Assembly (NCBI GenBank): GCA_018222765.1
Contig: JAAEZT010000024.1
Coordinates: 1-59,780, forward strand
Length of the DNA stretch: 59,780 bases
Source: a bacterium
Lineage (GTDB): Bacteria; Verrucomicrobiota; Verrucomicrobiia; Verrucomicrobiales; Akkermansiaceae
Reading direction: 5' to 3'
The stretch's first letter is position 1, and every line of letters begins with the position of its first letter. The position numbers and the translations under genes are program-made. Positions 45,618 to 54,099 of the stretch are shown here, one piece after another. Below the pieces are notes generated by a model. The model had not been told where the DNA came from, made no database searches, and worked only from the letters and a program-made list of their open reading frames with translations.

Positions 45618-47204
45618 ATGGAATTGATCGACCTATCCGCCTGCGGAATCGAATCTGCAACCATCATCAGAAACCCCCCAGTCTCAAGTCTCTACATGGA
45701 GGCTATTCGTTACGAGAAATCCACCAGCCTCTCAGACCTCGGGGCACTCATCGCATACTCCGGAGAAAAAACCGGACGTTCCCCCAAAGATAAACGTATC
45801 ACCAAAAATACCGCCTCGGAGAATGTCGTCTGGTGGGGCGACATCAACATCCCCATCGACGAACACACTTTCGAAATCAATCGCGAACGAGCCAAGGATT
45901 ACCTCAATACCTGCGAACACCTCTACGTCATCGACGCCTTCGCCGGATGGGATCCCGACGAACGCATCAAGGTCCGCGTCATCTGCACCCGACCCTACCA
46001 TGCCCTCTTTATGCAGATCATGCTCATCACTCCGACAGCGGAGGAATTGGCAGACTTTGGAGAGCCTGATTTCACGATCTACAATGCTGGACGATTCCCC
46101 GCCAACCGCCTCACCGAAGGCATGACCTCCAAGACCTCCATCGATGTCTGCTTCGAAGATCAGGAAATGGTCATTCTGGGAACGGAATATGCCGGTGAAA
46201 TGAAAAAGGGAGTCTTCACCCTGATGCACTACCTCATGCCTTTGAAGGGACACCTTTCCATGCACTGTTCCGCCACGGCCGACCCAGAATCAAACCGCAG
46301 CGCCGTCCTCTTCGGGCTCTCCGGCACCGGAAAAACCACCCTCTCCGCCGATCCGAACCGCAAGCTTATAGGTGACGACGAACACGTCTGGACCAACAAA
46401 GGCATCTTCAATATCGAAGGCGGGTGCTACGCCAAAGCCATCGATCTTAGCCAGGAAACCGAACCCGATATTTTCCATGCCCTCCATTACGGTGCCGTTC
46501 TTGAAAATGTCGTCCATGATGAAAACTACGTCGTTGATTTCCACGACACCTCCATCACCCAGAATACCCGCGGAGCCTATCCCATCGAATTCATCAAGAA
46601 CGCCCAACTCCCCTGCCTCGCCGGTCACCCCACGGATCTCATCTTCCTTACCTGCGATGCCTTTGGCGTCCTTCCTCCCGTTGCCAAACTCAACCCATCC
46701 CAGGCCATGTATCATTTCATCTCCGGATACACCGCCAAGGTTGCCGGAACTGAAATGGGCGTGACCGAGCCAGAGGCCACCTTTTCAGCCTGCTTTGGCG
46801 CCCCCTTTCTTATCATGCACCCATCCCGCTATGCCGAGCTCCTCGCCGAAAAAATGGAGGAGCACGATGTCAATGTCTGGCTCGTCAATACCGGTTGGAT
46901 CGGCGGGGGCTATGGCGAAGGAGAACGGATCAAACTCAAATATTCCCGCGCTATCGTTGAGGCAATCTACAATGGCAAACTCGCTACCGCCCCCACGAAA
47001 ACCGATCCCGTCTTTGGATTCGAGATGATCTCCGAGTGCCCCAATGTGCCCTCAAGCGTCTTAATCCCCAGGGAATGCTGGAGCAATTCGGGAGACTACG
47101 ACGCGAATGCCCGAAACCTCGCCGATCTTTTCATCGAGAACTTCCGATCCTATCAGGACGGAGCAAGCAAGGATATCCTCTGTGGCGGACCGTCACCTGC
47201 TTAA
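45618..47204 (+). CDS. pckA: Phosphoenolpyruvate carboxykinase (ATP)
   Basis: A 528-residue enzyme converting oxaloacetate + ATP to phosphoenolpyruvate, CO2 and ADP, the first step of gluconeogenesis. Motifs: SGEKTGRSPKDK, FAGWDPDERIKVRVI, MHCSATAD, P-loop GLSGTGKTTLS (about 234-244), IGDDEHVW, GYTAKVAGTE, LVNTGWIGGGYG. The ATG at 45618 is preferred over the TTG two codons upstream. ATP-type, not GTP-type, from the P-loop context. Confidence 0.97.
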   Translation: MELIDLSACGIESATIIRNPPVSSLYMEAIRYEKSTSLSDLGALIAYSGEKTGRSPKDKRITKNTASENVVWWGDINIPIDEHTFEINRERAKDYLNTCEHLYVIDAFAGWDPDERIKVRVICTRPYHALFMQIMLITPTAEELADFGEPDFTIYNAGRFPANRLTEGMTSKTSIDVCFEDQEMVILGTEYAGEMKKGVFTLMHYLMPLKGHLSMHCSATADPESNRSAVLFGLSGTGKTTLSADPNRKLIGDDEHVWTNKGIFNIEGGCYAKAIDLSQETEPDIFHALHYGAVLENVVHDENYVVDFHDTSITQNTRGAYPIEFIKNAQLPCLAGHPTDLIFLTCDAFGVLPPVAKLNPSQAMYHFISGYTAKVAGTEMGVTEPEATFSACFGAPFLIMHPSRYAELLAEKMEEHDVNVWLVNTGWIGGGYGEGERIKLKYSRAIVEAIYNGKLATAPTKTDPVFGFEMISECPNVPSSVLIPRECWSNSGDYDANARNLADLFIENFRSYQDGASKDILCGGPSPA

Positions 47205-47342
47205 ATTTTCTTCTCACACAATTTGGCGGCCCCTCTTAAAAGAGTAGTGCTATCGTCAATTTCGGCACTCAAATCACTTCCATCTCCCAGCGAATGTGTT
47301 TTCTTGATTGTTCACAATCCCTGATCTTGTCACAACTCCGCC

Positions 47343-48689
47343 ATGCGCTTCACCGCTCTCCTTTTCGCCATCTGCCTCCCCTTGAATGCTCTGACCATTC
47401 AAATAGACTATAGTCTGGACTCCAATAATTTCTTCTCCGCCTCTGGAAACCCCGGTGGCGCCACCGGAGCAACCAAGGCCAGATCCGCCCTTGAAGCCGC
47501 CGCAGCCCGCTGGAGCGCAATCATCACCCAGACACTTCAACCTGTCTTCGTAAACGATCACCCCACCGCTGACATTCGCCTCTCTTTTCCCGATCCGTCC
47601 AACTTCACCGCCGGAGTCGAAAATCCAACAGCAATTTTTGAAGTCTATGAAGCAAGTTCGGCCGCATCCGCCGGGACAGACTCATTGGTCAGCCCAGGCT
47701 TGAGGCCCCCTGCCAATCAATATCGCAATGGCATCTCGATTCCCGCCGATACTTTCATCATTTACGTTGGAGGTCGCAGTCTTCCGGAAGACGCCCTGAC
47801 CGGAGGACTCATTGGCAATAACTACGACACCGTCATCAACGACCCTGACAGCTTTCTCAATCGCGGATTTAACAACGGAAACCTAAGCCTACCCACTTGG
47901 GGATCCTCCATCTCTTTTAACTCCAATGAAAATTCGGACGCTGATCCAAACACCCTGGAAAGAAAATGGCACTTCGATCACACCACAGAAGTCCCCGGAG
48001 ACACCAAAGACTTCTACTCAGTCGCCCTGGCTGAGATTGGACACGCTCTCGGCGTCGGACTATTTTACACCGATTGGACGAAATCCATCGTCAACTCGGA
48101 GTATCGCGGACCATTCACCCTCGCGACATATCAGGCCGAAAATGGCGGTGCTATCGACAGTCTGGAATTGCAGGGTCCTCAGAAAAGATACTTCGCCAGA
48201 GGATTCTATACCTCCAAGATCTTCAGTGGCGCCAACCCCAATTACGTTGGCACCGTGGGGCCCGGTGCCCAACAACCCCTCCTGTTCCAGGCCCGTCCGA
48301 CTGCACCACCTCCTTCGTCCCCTGACCTTCTCGACTTCGTCCCCGGCATTATTCCCGGCGAACGTTTCGAAATAACCAATCTCGACGTTGCGGCAATTAA
48401 TGACATTGGATGGAGTCGGATCGCCACCCCACCTGAAAACGAAGTTTCCTACGTGACCCTTACCAGAGGTCCCGGAGCAACAGTCACCCTGACCTTCCCA
48501 TCCGAAGTCGACGCCTCCTACACCATCCAAACTTCCACAAATATGGTAGAGTGGATGAACGTCACCCCCGCTTTCCCCAGCGAGGGAACCACAAGCGACT
48601 GGAAGGACGGGGAAGCAGGATTTAGCGACCCGCTTGGCCCGGCTTCTGCGAGGAGCGAAAAATACTACCGTGTCTTAAAGAACGACTAG
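47343..48689 (+). CDS. Metzincin-like secreted protein with degenerate zinc motif
   Basis: A 448-residue secreted protein with signal peptide (TALLFAICLPLNALT). It resembles matrixin-type proteases in its core (RSALEAAAARWSAII, FYSVALAEIGHALGVG, FEITNLDVAAINDIGW). The zinc motif HExxHxxGxxH is read as A230-E-I-G-H234-A-L-G-V-G-L240: two of three His ligands are replaced, so it is probably not an active protease. The C-terminal 85 residues (SYTIQTSTNMVEW to KYYRVLK) match the tail of the protein at 21946. Confidence 0.75.
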   Translation: MRFTALLFAICLPLNALTIQIDYSLDSNNFFSASGNPGGATGATKARSALEAAAARWSAIITQTLQPVFVNDHPTADIRLSFPDPSNFTAGVENPTAIFEVYEASSAASAGTDSLVSPGLRPPANQYRNGISIPADTFIIYVGGRSLPEDALTGGLIGNNYDTVINDPDSFLNRGFNNGNLSLPTWGSSISFNSNENSDADPNTLERKWHFDHTTEVPGDTKDFYSVALAEIGHALGVGLFYTDWTKSIVNSEYRGPFTLATYQAENGGAIDSLELQGPQKRYFARGFYTSKIFSGANPNYVGTVGPGAQQPLLFQARPTAPPPSSPDLLDFVPGIIPGERFEITNLDVAAINDIGWSRIATPPENEVSYVTLTRGPGATVTLTFPSEVDASYTIQTSTNMVEWMNVTPAFPSEGTTSDWKDGEAGFSDPLGPASARSEKYYRVLKND

Positions 48690-48973
48690 CGCATCTCTTC
48701 TCCAAACCGGCCAGATGCTCCATCTCTTCACGCGGACTCGGCGAGATGGAATAAGTTCTCCGACGTGAGCCTGGAACACTTCACATAGTTCCACTTCAGC
48801 AACGCCCTCTTCAATTTCGCTTTCCGAATCCGCCCCACAGTTGTTGCGACTTCAGGAAGCACTCTGGAGCCCTCTCTACTCGGTCCTTTCAAGGCTGCTT
48901 CTTGCTTCCAGCTTCGAGATTCCCTCCCAAATCATTCAATCCCCTGAAAGAATCATCATTCCGGAGTCGTTTT
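48690..48973. other. Intergenic region, nothing coding seen
   Basis: This stretch lies before the Fur box of feoA. I see no convincing open frame, RNA gene or repeat. It may hold the feo promoter upstream elements. Confidence 0.5.
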
Positions 48974-48996
48974 TTATTGCGAAACAGTCTCAATAA
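48974..48996 (+). promoter_or_regulatory. Predicted Fur box upstream of feoA
   Basis: A 23-base palindrome with outer arms TTATTG and CAATAA. It matches the ATTGAGAAT-type Fur box at about 20 of 23 positions by eye, and its arms TTATTGCGA / TCTCAATAA pair in 8 of 9 places. It lies 24 bases before the feoA start. It suggests iron-repressed transcription of the feo operon. Confidence 0.75.
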
Positions 48997-49020
48997 GCTT
49001 TCATCTCCCTAACGACTACC

Positions 49021-49269
49021 ATGTCCAACCTCGCACTACATCTCGAACGTGACTCCGCGCTGACTCTCAGTCAGGCCTCAACGGGTTGTGATTTCCAGAT
49101 CCGGGCCGTTGATGGCCCGGCCTGTCGCCAACTACGGGATATCGGTTTTTGCGAGCAAATGCGCGTCCGCAAGCTCACCAACGGTCGCAACATGCTCTGC
49201 ACCGTTTGCGGGACCCGCCTCGCCTTGAGCAAAGATCTCGCCGACCAAATCCAGGTCATTCCGGCCTAA
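49021..49269 (+). CDS. feoA: FeoA ferrous iron transport accessory protein
   Basis: An 82-residue FeoA SH3-like protein. It has the FeoA pattern ACRQLRDIGFCEQMRVRKL and a C-terminal TRLALSKDLADQIQV. It regulates FeoB GTPase activity at the membrane. The stop is 20 bases before feoB, and a Fur box lies upstream. Confidence 0.9.
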   Translation: MSNLALHLERDSALTLSQASTGCDFQIRAVDGPACRQLRDIGFCEQMRVRKLTNGRNMLCTVCGTRLALSKDLADQIQVIPA

Positions 49270-49289
49270 ACTCAACGACTTTTTCTCCG

Positions 49290-51275
49290 ATGAGTTCTTC
49301 CTCCATCGAGGCCCATATCGCCCTGATCGGAAATCCCAATTCCGGAAAAACCACCCTTTTCAACGCCCTCACCGGGCAAAACCAAAAAGTTAGCAATTAC
49401 GCGGGCGCAACCGTCTCCCGAAAATCCGGCCAGTTTTTCACCCCGCACGGACACCAGTTCGAACTCATCGATCTCCCCGGTTGCTATTCTCTCAGCCCAA
49501 ATTCCCCGGACGAAGAAGTCACCCGCGATTTCCTCCTCGGTGATCAGGAAGGCGAAACCCCACCCGATCTTGTCCTCTGCGTCCTCGATGCCACCCAACT
49601 CGAACGCCACCTTCAACTTCTCCTTCAGGTCATCGATCTCGGCTACTCCGTCGTCGTTGCCCTCAACAAAATCGATAGCGCCGAAGCCCAGGGCCTCCGC
49701 ATCGACCCCACTTCTCTGAGCGAAGACTTCGCTGTTCCTTTCGTTCCGCTCAGTGCGCTCAACGAAAGCGGCATCGTCCAACTCAAACAAGCTCTCCGCT
49801 TCCCCTTCCCATCCGCTCCCGGTCGCCTTTGGAAAGGCCCCGCCGAGTTGGAAGAATCTATCAACCTCTCGATCAAGGTTGCCCAAGAAGAGGGATTGCC
49901 TAAACCAGAGGCTCACGGCATCCAGCGTATCGCCTGCCCTAACGATTCCGACACTGAAGCCGAGCAATTTATTGTCAAGAAGCGCACCGAATTCATTCAA
50001 CGCGCCGTCGAAGCCGGACTGCAACGCCCCGACGACTCCGCCCGGGATCTCACTGACAAAATCGACACCCACGCCCTTCATCCCATCAAAGGCTGGTTCC
50101 TTTTCACCGGCATCATGTTAATGGTTTTTTGGACTATCTTCGAATTCGCCTCCATCCCGATGGACTGGATCGACGGAGCCTTCGGCTCGCTTGGCGAGTG
50201 GGTCACCAGCAAGATGAGCGAAGGCGATTTCCAAAGCCTTATTGTCGATGGCGTCATCGCCGGAGTTGGCGGCGTCCTCATCTTCCTTCCACAAATCGTT
50301 CTTCTCTTTTTCTTTATCAGCCTGCTCGAAAGCAGCGGCTACATGGCCCGCGCGGCCTACCTGATGGATCGTGTCATGAGCAGAGTGGGTCTCTCCGGAA
50401 AATCTTTTCTCCCACTGCTCTCCGGATACGCCTGTGCTATCCCCGGCGTCATGGCTACCCGCACCATCTCCAACGCCAAGGAACGCCTCGCTACCATCCT
50501 CATCCTTCCCTGGACCTCCTGCTCGGCACGCCTTCCGGTCTACGTCATGCTGATCCCGTTCCTCGTCACCGGCAGCCTTTCTCAAACCGCCATCATGTTC
50601 GGCATTTACACCGTCGGTACCATCACCGCACTGCTTGCCGCCAAGTTCCTCAAACCCCGCCTCGGCGCTACCGAACCACCACAATTCCTCCTCGAACTTC
50701 CTCCCTATCAAAAACCCCAGTGGAGTCATGTATTCCATCAGGTCTGGGAGCGCGCTTTTTCCTTCGTTAAGAAAGCCGGAACGCTCATTCTCGGTATCAG
50801 TATCCTCTTATGGTTCCTTGGCACCTATCCCAAGAGCAATTCCGATGACCCTGTGGTCCAACAGGAAAACTCCGCCATGGGCCGCGCCGGGAAACTCATC
50901 GAGCCCATCGTCTCTCCCCTCGGCTGGGACGCCCGCATGGGAACCGCCATGCTCACCTCCTTCGCCGCCCGCGAGGTCTTCGTCAGCAGCCTGGCCGTAT
51001 CCTACTCCGCCGACAGCGATGAACCCGAATCGGTCCGCGAAACCGTCACCAATGCCAAACGACCCGACGGCTCACCGCTTTTCACTCCTCTTGTCGCTCT
51101 CTCGCTCCTCGCCTTCTTCATCTACGCCCTTCAGTGCCTGCCCACCACCGCCGTGGTCAAACGTGAAACCGGCTCCTGGAAATGGGCCCTTGGACAACTC
51201 GGAGGTATGACGGCCTTTGCCTACCTCGCCGCCCTGGCCGTCTACCAAATCGGCAAACTCATCGGCTATTCCTGA
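49290..51275 (+). CDS. feoB: Ferrous iron transporter FeoB
   Basis: A 661-residue inner-membrane Fe2+ transporter. N-terminal GTPase: GNPNSGKTT (G1, about 14-22), VSNYAGATVS (switch I), DLPGCYSL (G3), NKIDSAE (G4). Then a helical GDI-like region and a membrane part with about 8-11 helices, including GYACAIPGVMATR and FVSSLAVSYS. Start at 49290 matches FeoB; the longer frame upstream overlaps feoA. The stop overlaps the next ATG (TGATG). Confidence 0.96.
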   Translation: MSSSSIEAHIALIGNPNSGKTTLFNALTGQNQKVSNYAGATVSRKSGQFFTPHGHQFELIDLPGCYSLSPNSPDEEVTRDFLLGDQEGETPPDLVLCVLDATQLERHLQLLLQVIDLGYSVVVALNKIDSAEAQGLRIDPTSLSEDFAVPFVPLSALNESGIVQLKQALRFPFPSAPGRLWKGPAELEESINLSIKVAQEEGLPKPEAHGIQRIACPNDSDTEAEQFIVKKRTEFIQRAVEAGLQRPDDSARDLTDKIDTHALHPIKGWFLFTGIMLMVFWTIFEFASIPMDWIDGAFGSLGEWVTSKMSEGDFQSLIVDGVIAGVGGVLIFLPQIVLLFFFISLLESSGYMARAAYLMDRVMSRVGLSGKSFLPLLSGYACAIPGVMATRTISNAKERLATILILPWTSCSARLPVYVMLIPFLVTGSLSQTAIMFGIYTVGTITALLAAKFLKPRLGATEPPQFLLELPPYQKPQWSHVFHQVWERAFSFVKKAGTLILGISILLWFLGTYPKSNSDDPVVQQENSAMGRAGKLIEPIVSPLGWDARMGTAMLTSFAAREVFVSSLAVSYSADSDEPESVRETVTNAKRPDGSPLFTPLVALSLLAFFIYALQCLPTTAVVKRETGSWKWALGQLGGMTAFAYLAALAVYQIGKLIGYS

Positions 51276-51391
51276 TGGATTGGCAAACACCAGCAGCCCT
51301 CACGGTCGTCATTCTCACGATCGTTCTTTTCCTCGCGAAAAAGAAATCGTCCAAATCCTGTGGCAGCGATTGCAAGTGCCCTAAAAGATAG
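51275..51391 (+). CDS. FeoB-associated Cys-rich small membrane protein
   Basis: A 38-residue protein overlapping the feoB stop (TGATG). One membrane helix (about 6-21, PAALTVVILTIVLFL), then a Lys/Ser-rich tail with CGSDCKCP (three Cys). This matches the FeoB-associated Cys-rich family that often follows feoB and may bind iron. Short but clearly coupled. Confidence 0.82.
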   Translation: MDWQTPAALTVVILTIVLFLAKKKSSKSCGSDCKCPKR

Positions 51392-51435
51392 CGCCCCTTG
51401 CGGATAAAGAAATCGGTGCTTAAGTGTTTGATCCG

Positions 51436-52008
51436 ATGAAAAAGATTATCGCCTTCATGCTCCTCACTTCCTGCGCGATCAACGCTCAGGACCCGGTAAC
51501 TCCCTCCTACAGCTCTGAAGCCCCCCTTCCAAAAGGCTGGCCCCAACCCGGCCCCTACAATCAGGTTGCCGAAAAATCCTACCCAAAATACCGCGCCGCC
51601 ATCACCAAGGGAGGCAGCAACACCATGTCCTTTTGGCGCCTTTTCGGGCACATCAAAAAGAAAGACATCCCTATGACTGCTCCCGTCGAAATGGCCCTGG
51701 AAGAAAAAGACGACAAGATGAAGCGCGCCTCTATGGCCTTCCTCTACCAGAACACTGAAGTCGGGACCACCGGAACTGATGGCGGCAAAATCGCCGTCGA
51801 AGATATCAAGCCTGAAAAAGTGCTCAGCTATACTTGGATGGGCGACGATAATGACACCAACATGGAGAAAGCCAAAGCTGCTCTCGAAGCATCGCTCAAA
51901 GAGAAGAAGCTCGCTCCAAAATCCTTCCGCCTTCTCGGGTACAACGGTCCGGGAACGCCGAAGACAAAACGCACCTACGAGCTCCAGGCGATTCTCGAAA
52001 GCAAGTAA
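51436..52008 (+). CDS. SOUL family heme-binding-like protein
   Basis: A 190-residue protein from the ATG at 51436 with signal peptide (IIAFMLLTSCAINAQ). It shows SOUL/heme-binding protein features: FWRLFGHIKKKDIPMTAPVEM and a C-terminal TYELQAIL. Members bind heme or other tetrapyrroles. Near feo genes, so a role in iron/heme handling is plausible. It follows the Cys-rich gene by about 45 bases; a separate promoter is possible. Confidence 0.88.
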   Translation: MKKIIAFMLLTSCAINAQDPVTPSYSSEAPLPKGWPQPGPYNQVAEKSYPKYRAAITKGGSNTMSFWRLFGHIKKKDIPMTAPVEMALEEKDDKMKRASMAFLYQNTEVGTTGTDGGKIAVEDIKPEKVLSYTWMGDDNDTNMEKAKAALEASLKEKKLAPKSFRLLGYNGPGTPKTKRTYELQAILESK

Positions 52009-52084
52009 GCTTCCTCTTCCCACCCTCGCGGCCCATCGATCCAAGGCCGCTAAAGTTTCATTGGACACCACGATGAGTAAATCA

Positions 52085-52423
52085 TTAAGGCATCCCCAGT
52101 TTATCGAGTGGGGGTTCCTTTACTACAGAAGGCGAGTGTTCAAGCATGCTCTTGCCATGCGCGGGCGGAGTCGCCTCATCAACCGTTCCATACACGATTA
52201 AGAGGGGCTCCTTCATGCCCACGACTCGATCGAAATTCATAAAGCGATCCCCAAGGAAAATCGGCACTCTCATCACCGTGCGATAGGTCGACTCAAAAGG
52301 TTTGGTCAACACCATCCCTGCATACTCTTGCTCCGAAGCCAACCAACAAGTCAGACCACCCTCCATTGATTGATCCATCAAAACGAGCGGTGCGACAGAA
52401 CGCCTCTGGCAAACAAATCTCGT
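52085..52423 (-). pseudogene. Remnant of an alpha/beta hydrolase gene
   Basis: An open stretch of about 112 codons resembling the C-terminal two-thirds of an alpha/beta hydrolase (BEM46/YfhR type). DQSMEGGLTCWLASEQEYAGMVL aligns with the GxSxGG nucleophile region, but both motif glycines are Asp and Glu. PLLIVYGTVDEATPPAHG holds the acid-residue loop, but the terminal segment that should carry the catalytic His is shortened. The N-terminal region is missing (stop at 52424-52426). Decayed gene. Confidence 0.6.
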
Positions 52424-52475
52424 TCAAGCAAAACTTGAATTTCTCACAAACCCACCCCAAACTCCCTCCTTTCCC

Positions 52476-53396
52476 ATGAATCTCCTTTCCATCGAACAAT
52501 CCGACGCGCAGCAGATCGACTATCTTCTCGACCTCGCCGCGGATCTCAAAGCAACTCGGGGCGCGCATAAATCCCAGCCTCTCGCCGGACAAACTTGGGC
52601 CATCATTTTCACCAAAGCCTCTACCCGCACGCGGGTCTCATTCGAAGTCGGCATTCGCGAACTCGGAGGCAGTGTCATGTTCCTTTCCAAAAATGACATT
52701 CAACTCGGACGCGGCGAACCGATCAAAGATACCGCACGCGTTCTGGGAAGCATGGTGCACGGAGCCATTATCCGGACCTATGACCAACAGGACGTCGTCG
52801 ACTTCGCCCAATTCTCCGGCATTCCCACCATCAATGCCCTCACCGACGAAGAGCACCCCTGCCAGATTCTCGCTGACCTTCTCACCATCCGTGAAAAACT
52901 CGGCGGCTGGAATGACAAGAAAATCGTCTTCATCGGCGACGGGGACAACAACATGTCTCGCTCGTGGATGTGGGCTGCCAAGTATCTCGAATTCGAACTG
53001 GTCGTCGCTGCGCCTGAATCCTGTCTCCCGTCCGAAGACTACATGACGCACCTCAACGCGCCCAACGTCACTCTCACCACTGATCCGGTCGAAGCAGCCA
53101 AAGGCGCCCACGTCATCAACACCGACGTCTGGCTTTCGATGGGACAGGAAGGCCAGACCGAAAAAGAAGCTCTCTTCGGCTCCTATCAGGTCAACTCCGA
53201 ACTCCTCACTCATTGTGCCGACAATCACATCGTCCTCCACTGCCTTCCTGCCTACCGAGAGAAAGAAATCACCGAGGAAATTCTCGAACTCCACGCCGAC
53301 ACCATCTTCCAGCAGGCCGAGAACCGCCTCCATGCCCAGAAGGCCGTCCTCGCTCGAATCGACTCCATCGATTCCCTCTCGCACACCAATCCATGA
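52476..53396 (+). CDS. argF: Ornithine carbamoyltransferase
   Basis: A 306-residue transcarbamylase forming citrulline from ornithine and carbamoyl phosphate. Motifs: STRTR (49-53), EEHPCQILADL, DVWLSMGQE, LHCLPAYREKEI. The HPCQ and HCLP features and SMG loop fit OTCase. Normal length. The stop overlaps the next gene (ATGA). Confidence 0.95.
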   Translation: MNLLSIEQSDAQQIDYLLDLAADLKATRGAHKSQPLAGQTWAIIFTKASTRTRVSFEVGIRELGGSVMFLSKNDIQLGRGEPIKDTARVLGSMVHGAIIRTYDQQDVVDFAQFSGIPTINALTDEEHPCQILADLLTIREKLGGWNDKKIVFIGDGDNNMSRSWMWAAKYLEFELVVAAPESCLPSEDYMTHLNAPNVTLTTDPVEAAKGAHVINTDVWLSMGQEGQTEKEALFGSYQVNSELLTHCADNHIVLHCLPAYREKEITEEILELHADTIFQQAENRLHAQKAVLARIDSIDSLSHTNP

Positions 53397-53890
53397 TCGC
53401 CCGACTGATCCGCGAAGCCTGGTCCCACTTCCGGGAACACGGCTTCAAGAAGACTCTCCTAAGTCGCAACACGCCCTTTCTGATTCAGTTCGGAAAATAC
53501 GGCGTTTGCGGTGTCTTCTCGGTTCTCGTTTTCCTCGCCGTAGCCTACTCCGGTGAAGCCATCTTCCCCGATCAACTCGGCTCCGACCTCCCCAGGGAGA
53601 CCCGTGCAAAATATCTGCCATACCTTCACTTCGCGGCCTTCCTCCCCTCCAACTTTGCCGCCTACGGCCTCAACCGCTGGCTCGTCTTCACCCCCGGTCG
53701 TCACAATACCTCCAAGGAAGTCACCCTCTTCACCATTATCTCCTTTCTCAGCTTCTCCGTCGGAGAGCTCCTCCCCGTCTGGCTCGTCGCATCCCTCGGC
53801 GTCCCCAACACCGTGGCCCACCTCTCCTTCGTTATTTCCTCAGCCATGGTGAACTTCGTCTGCCGGAAATTTTTCGTCTTCGAGAAATAA
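53393..53890 (+). CDS. GtrA family membrane protein
   Basis: A 165-residue protein from the ATG at 53393, overlapping the argF stop. Four membrane segments (about 30-51, 77-97, 112-132, 137-157), with QFGKYGVCGVFSVLVFL, SNFAAYGLNRWLVF and VNFVCRKFFVF typical of GtrA-like proteins, which help move undecaprenyl-linked sugars or assist glycosyltransferases. Coupling to argF is probably only transcriptional. Confidence 0.87.
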   Translation: MIARLIREAWSHFREHGFKKTLLSRNTPFLIQFGKYGVCGVFSVLVFLAVAYSGEAIFPDQLGSDLPRETRAKYLPYLHFAAFLPSNFAAYGLNRWLVFTPGRHNTSKEVTLFTIISFLSFSVGELLPVWLVASLGVPNTVAHLSFVISSAMVNFVCRKFFVFEK

Positions 53891-54099
53891 TCATTATTTT
53901 TCTCCGACAAAATCACCCGGCGTCTCTTTGTAGGATGCCACGGGCCCGAAACCCTCGTGCTCTCACTTCACCAACACCGATCCAATCAATGAATACCACA
54001 GTCCACCGCTTCAAGCTCCTGACCGACATCAACGGATTACAAACTCCGTGAGCCGGAAAGGTTGAATTTTTGGGGAAATAACCCTATTTTCTCGTCCCC

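Noticed and set aside
49272-50081. Long open frame on the minus strand
   Set aside because: Antisense shadow of feoB.
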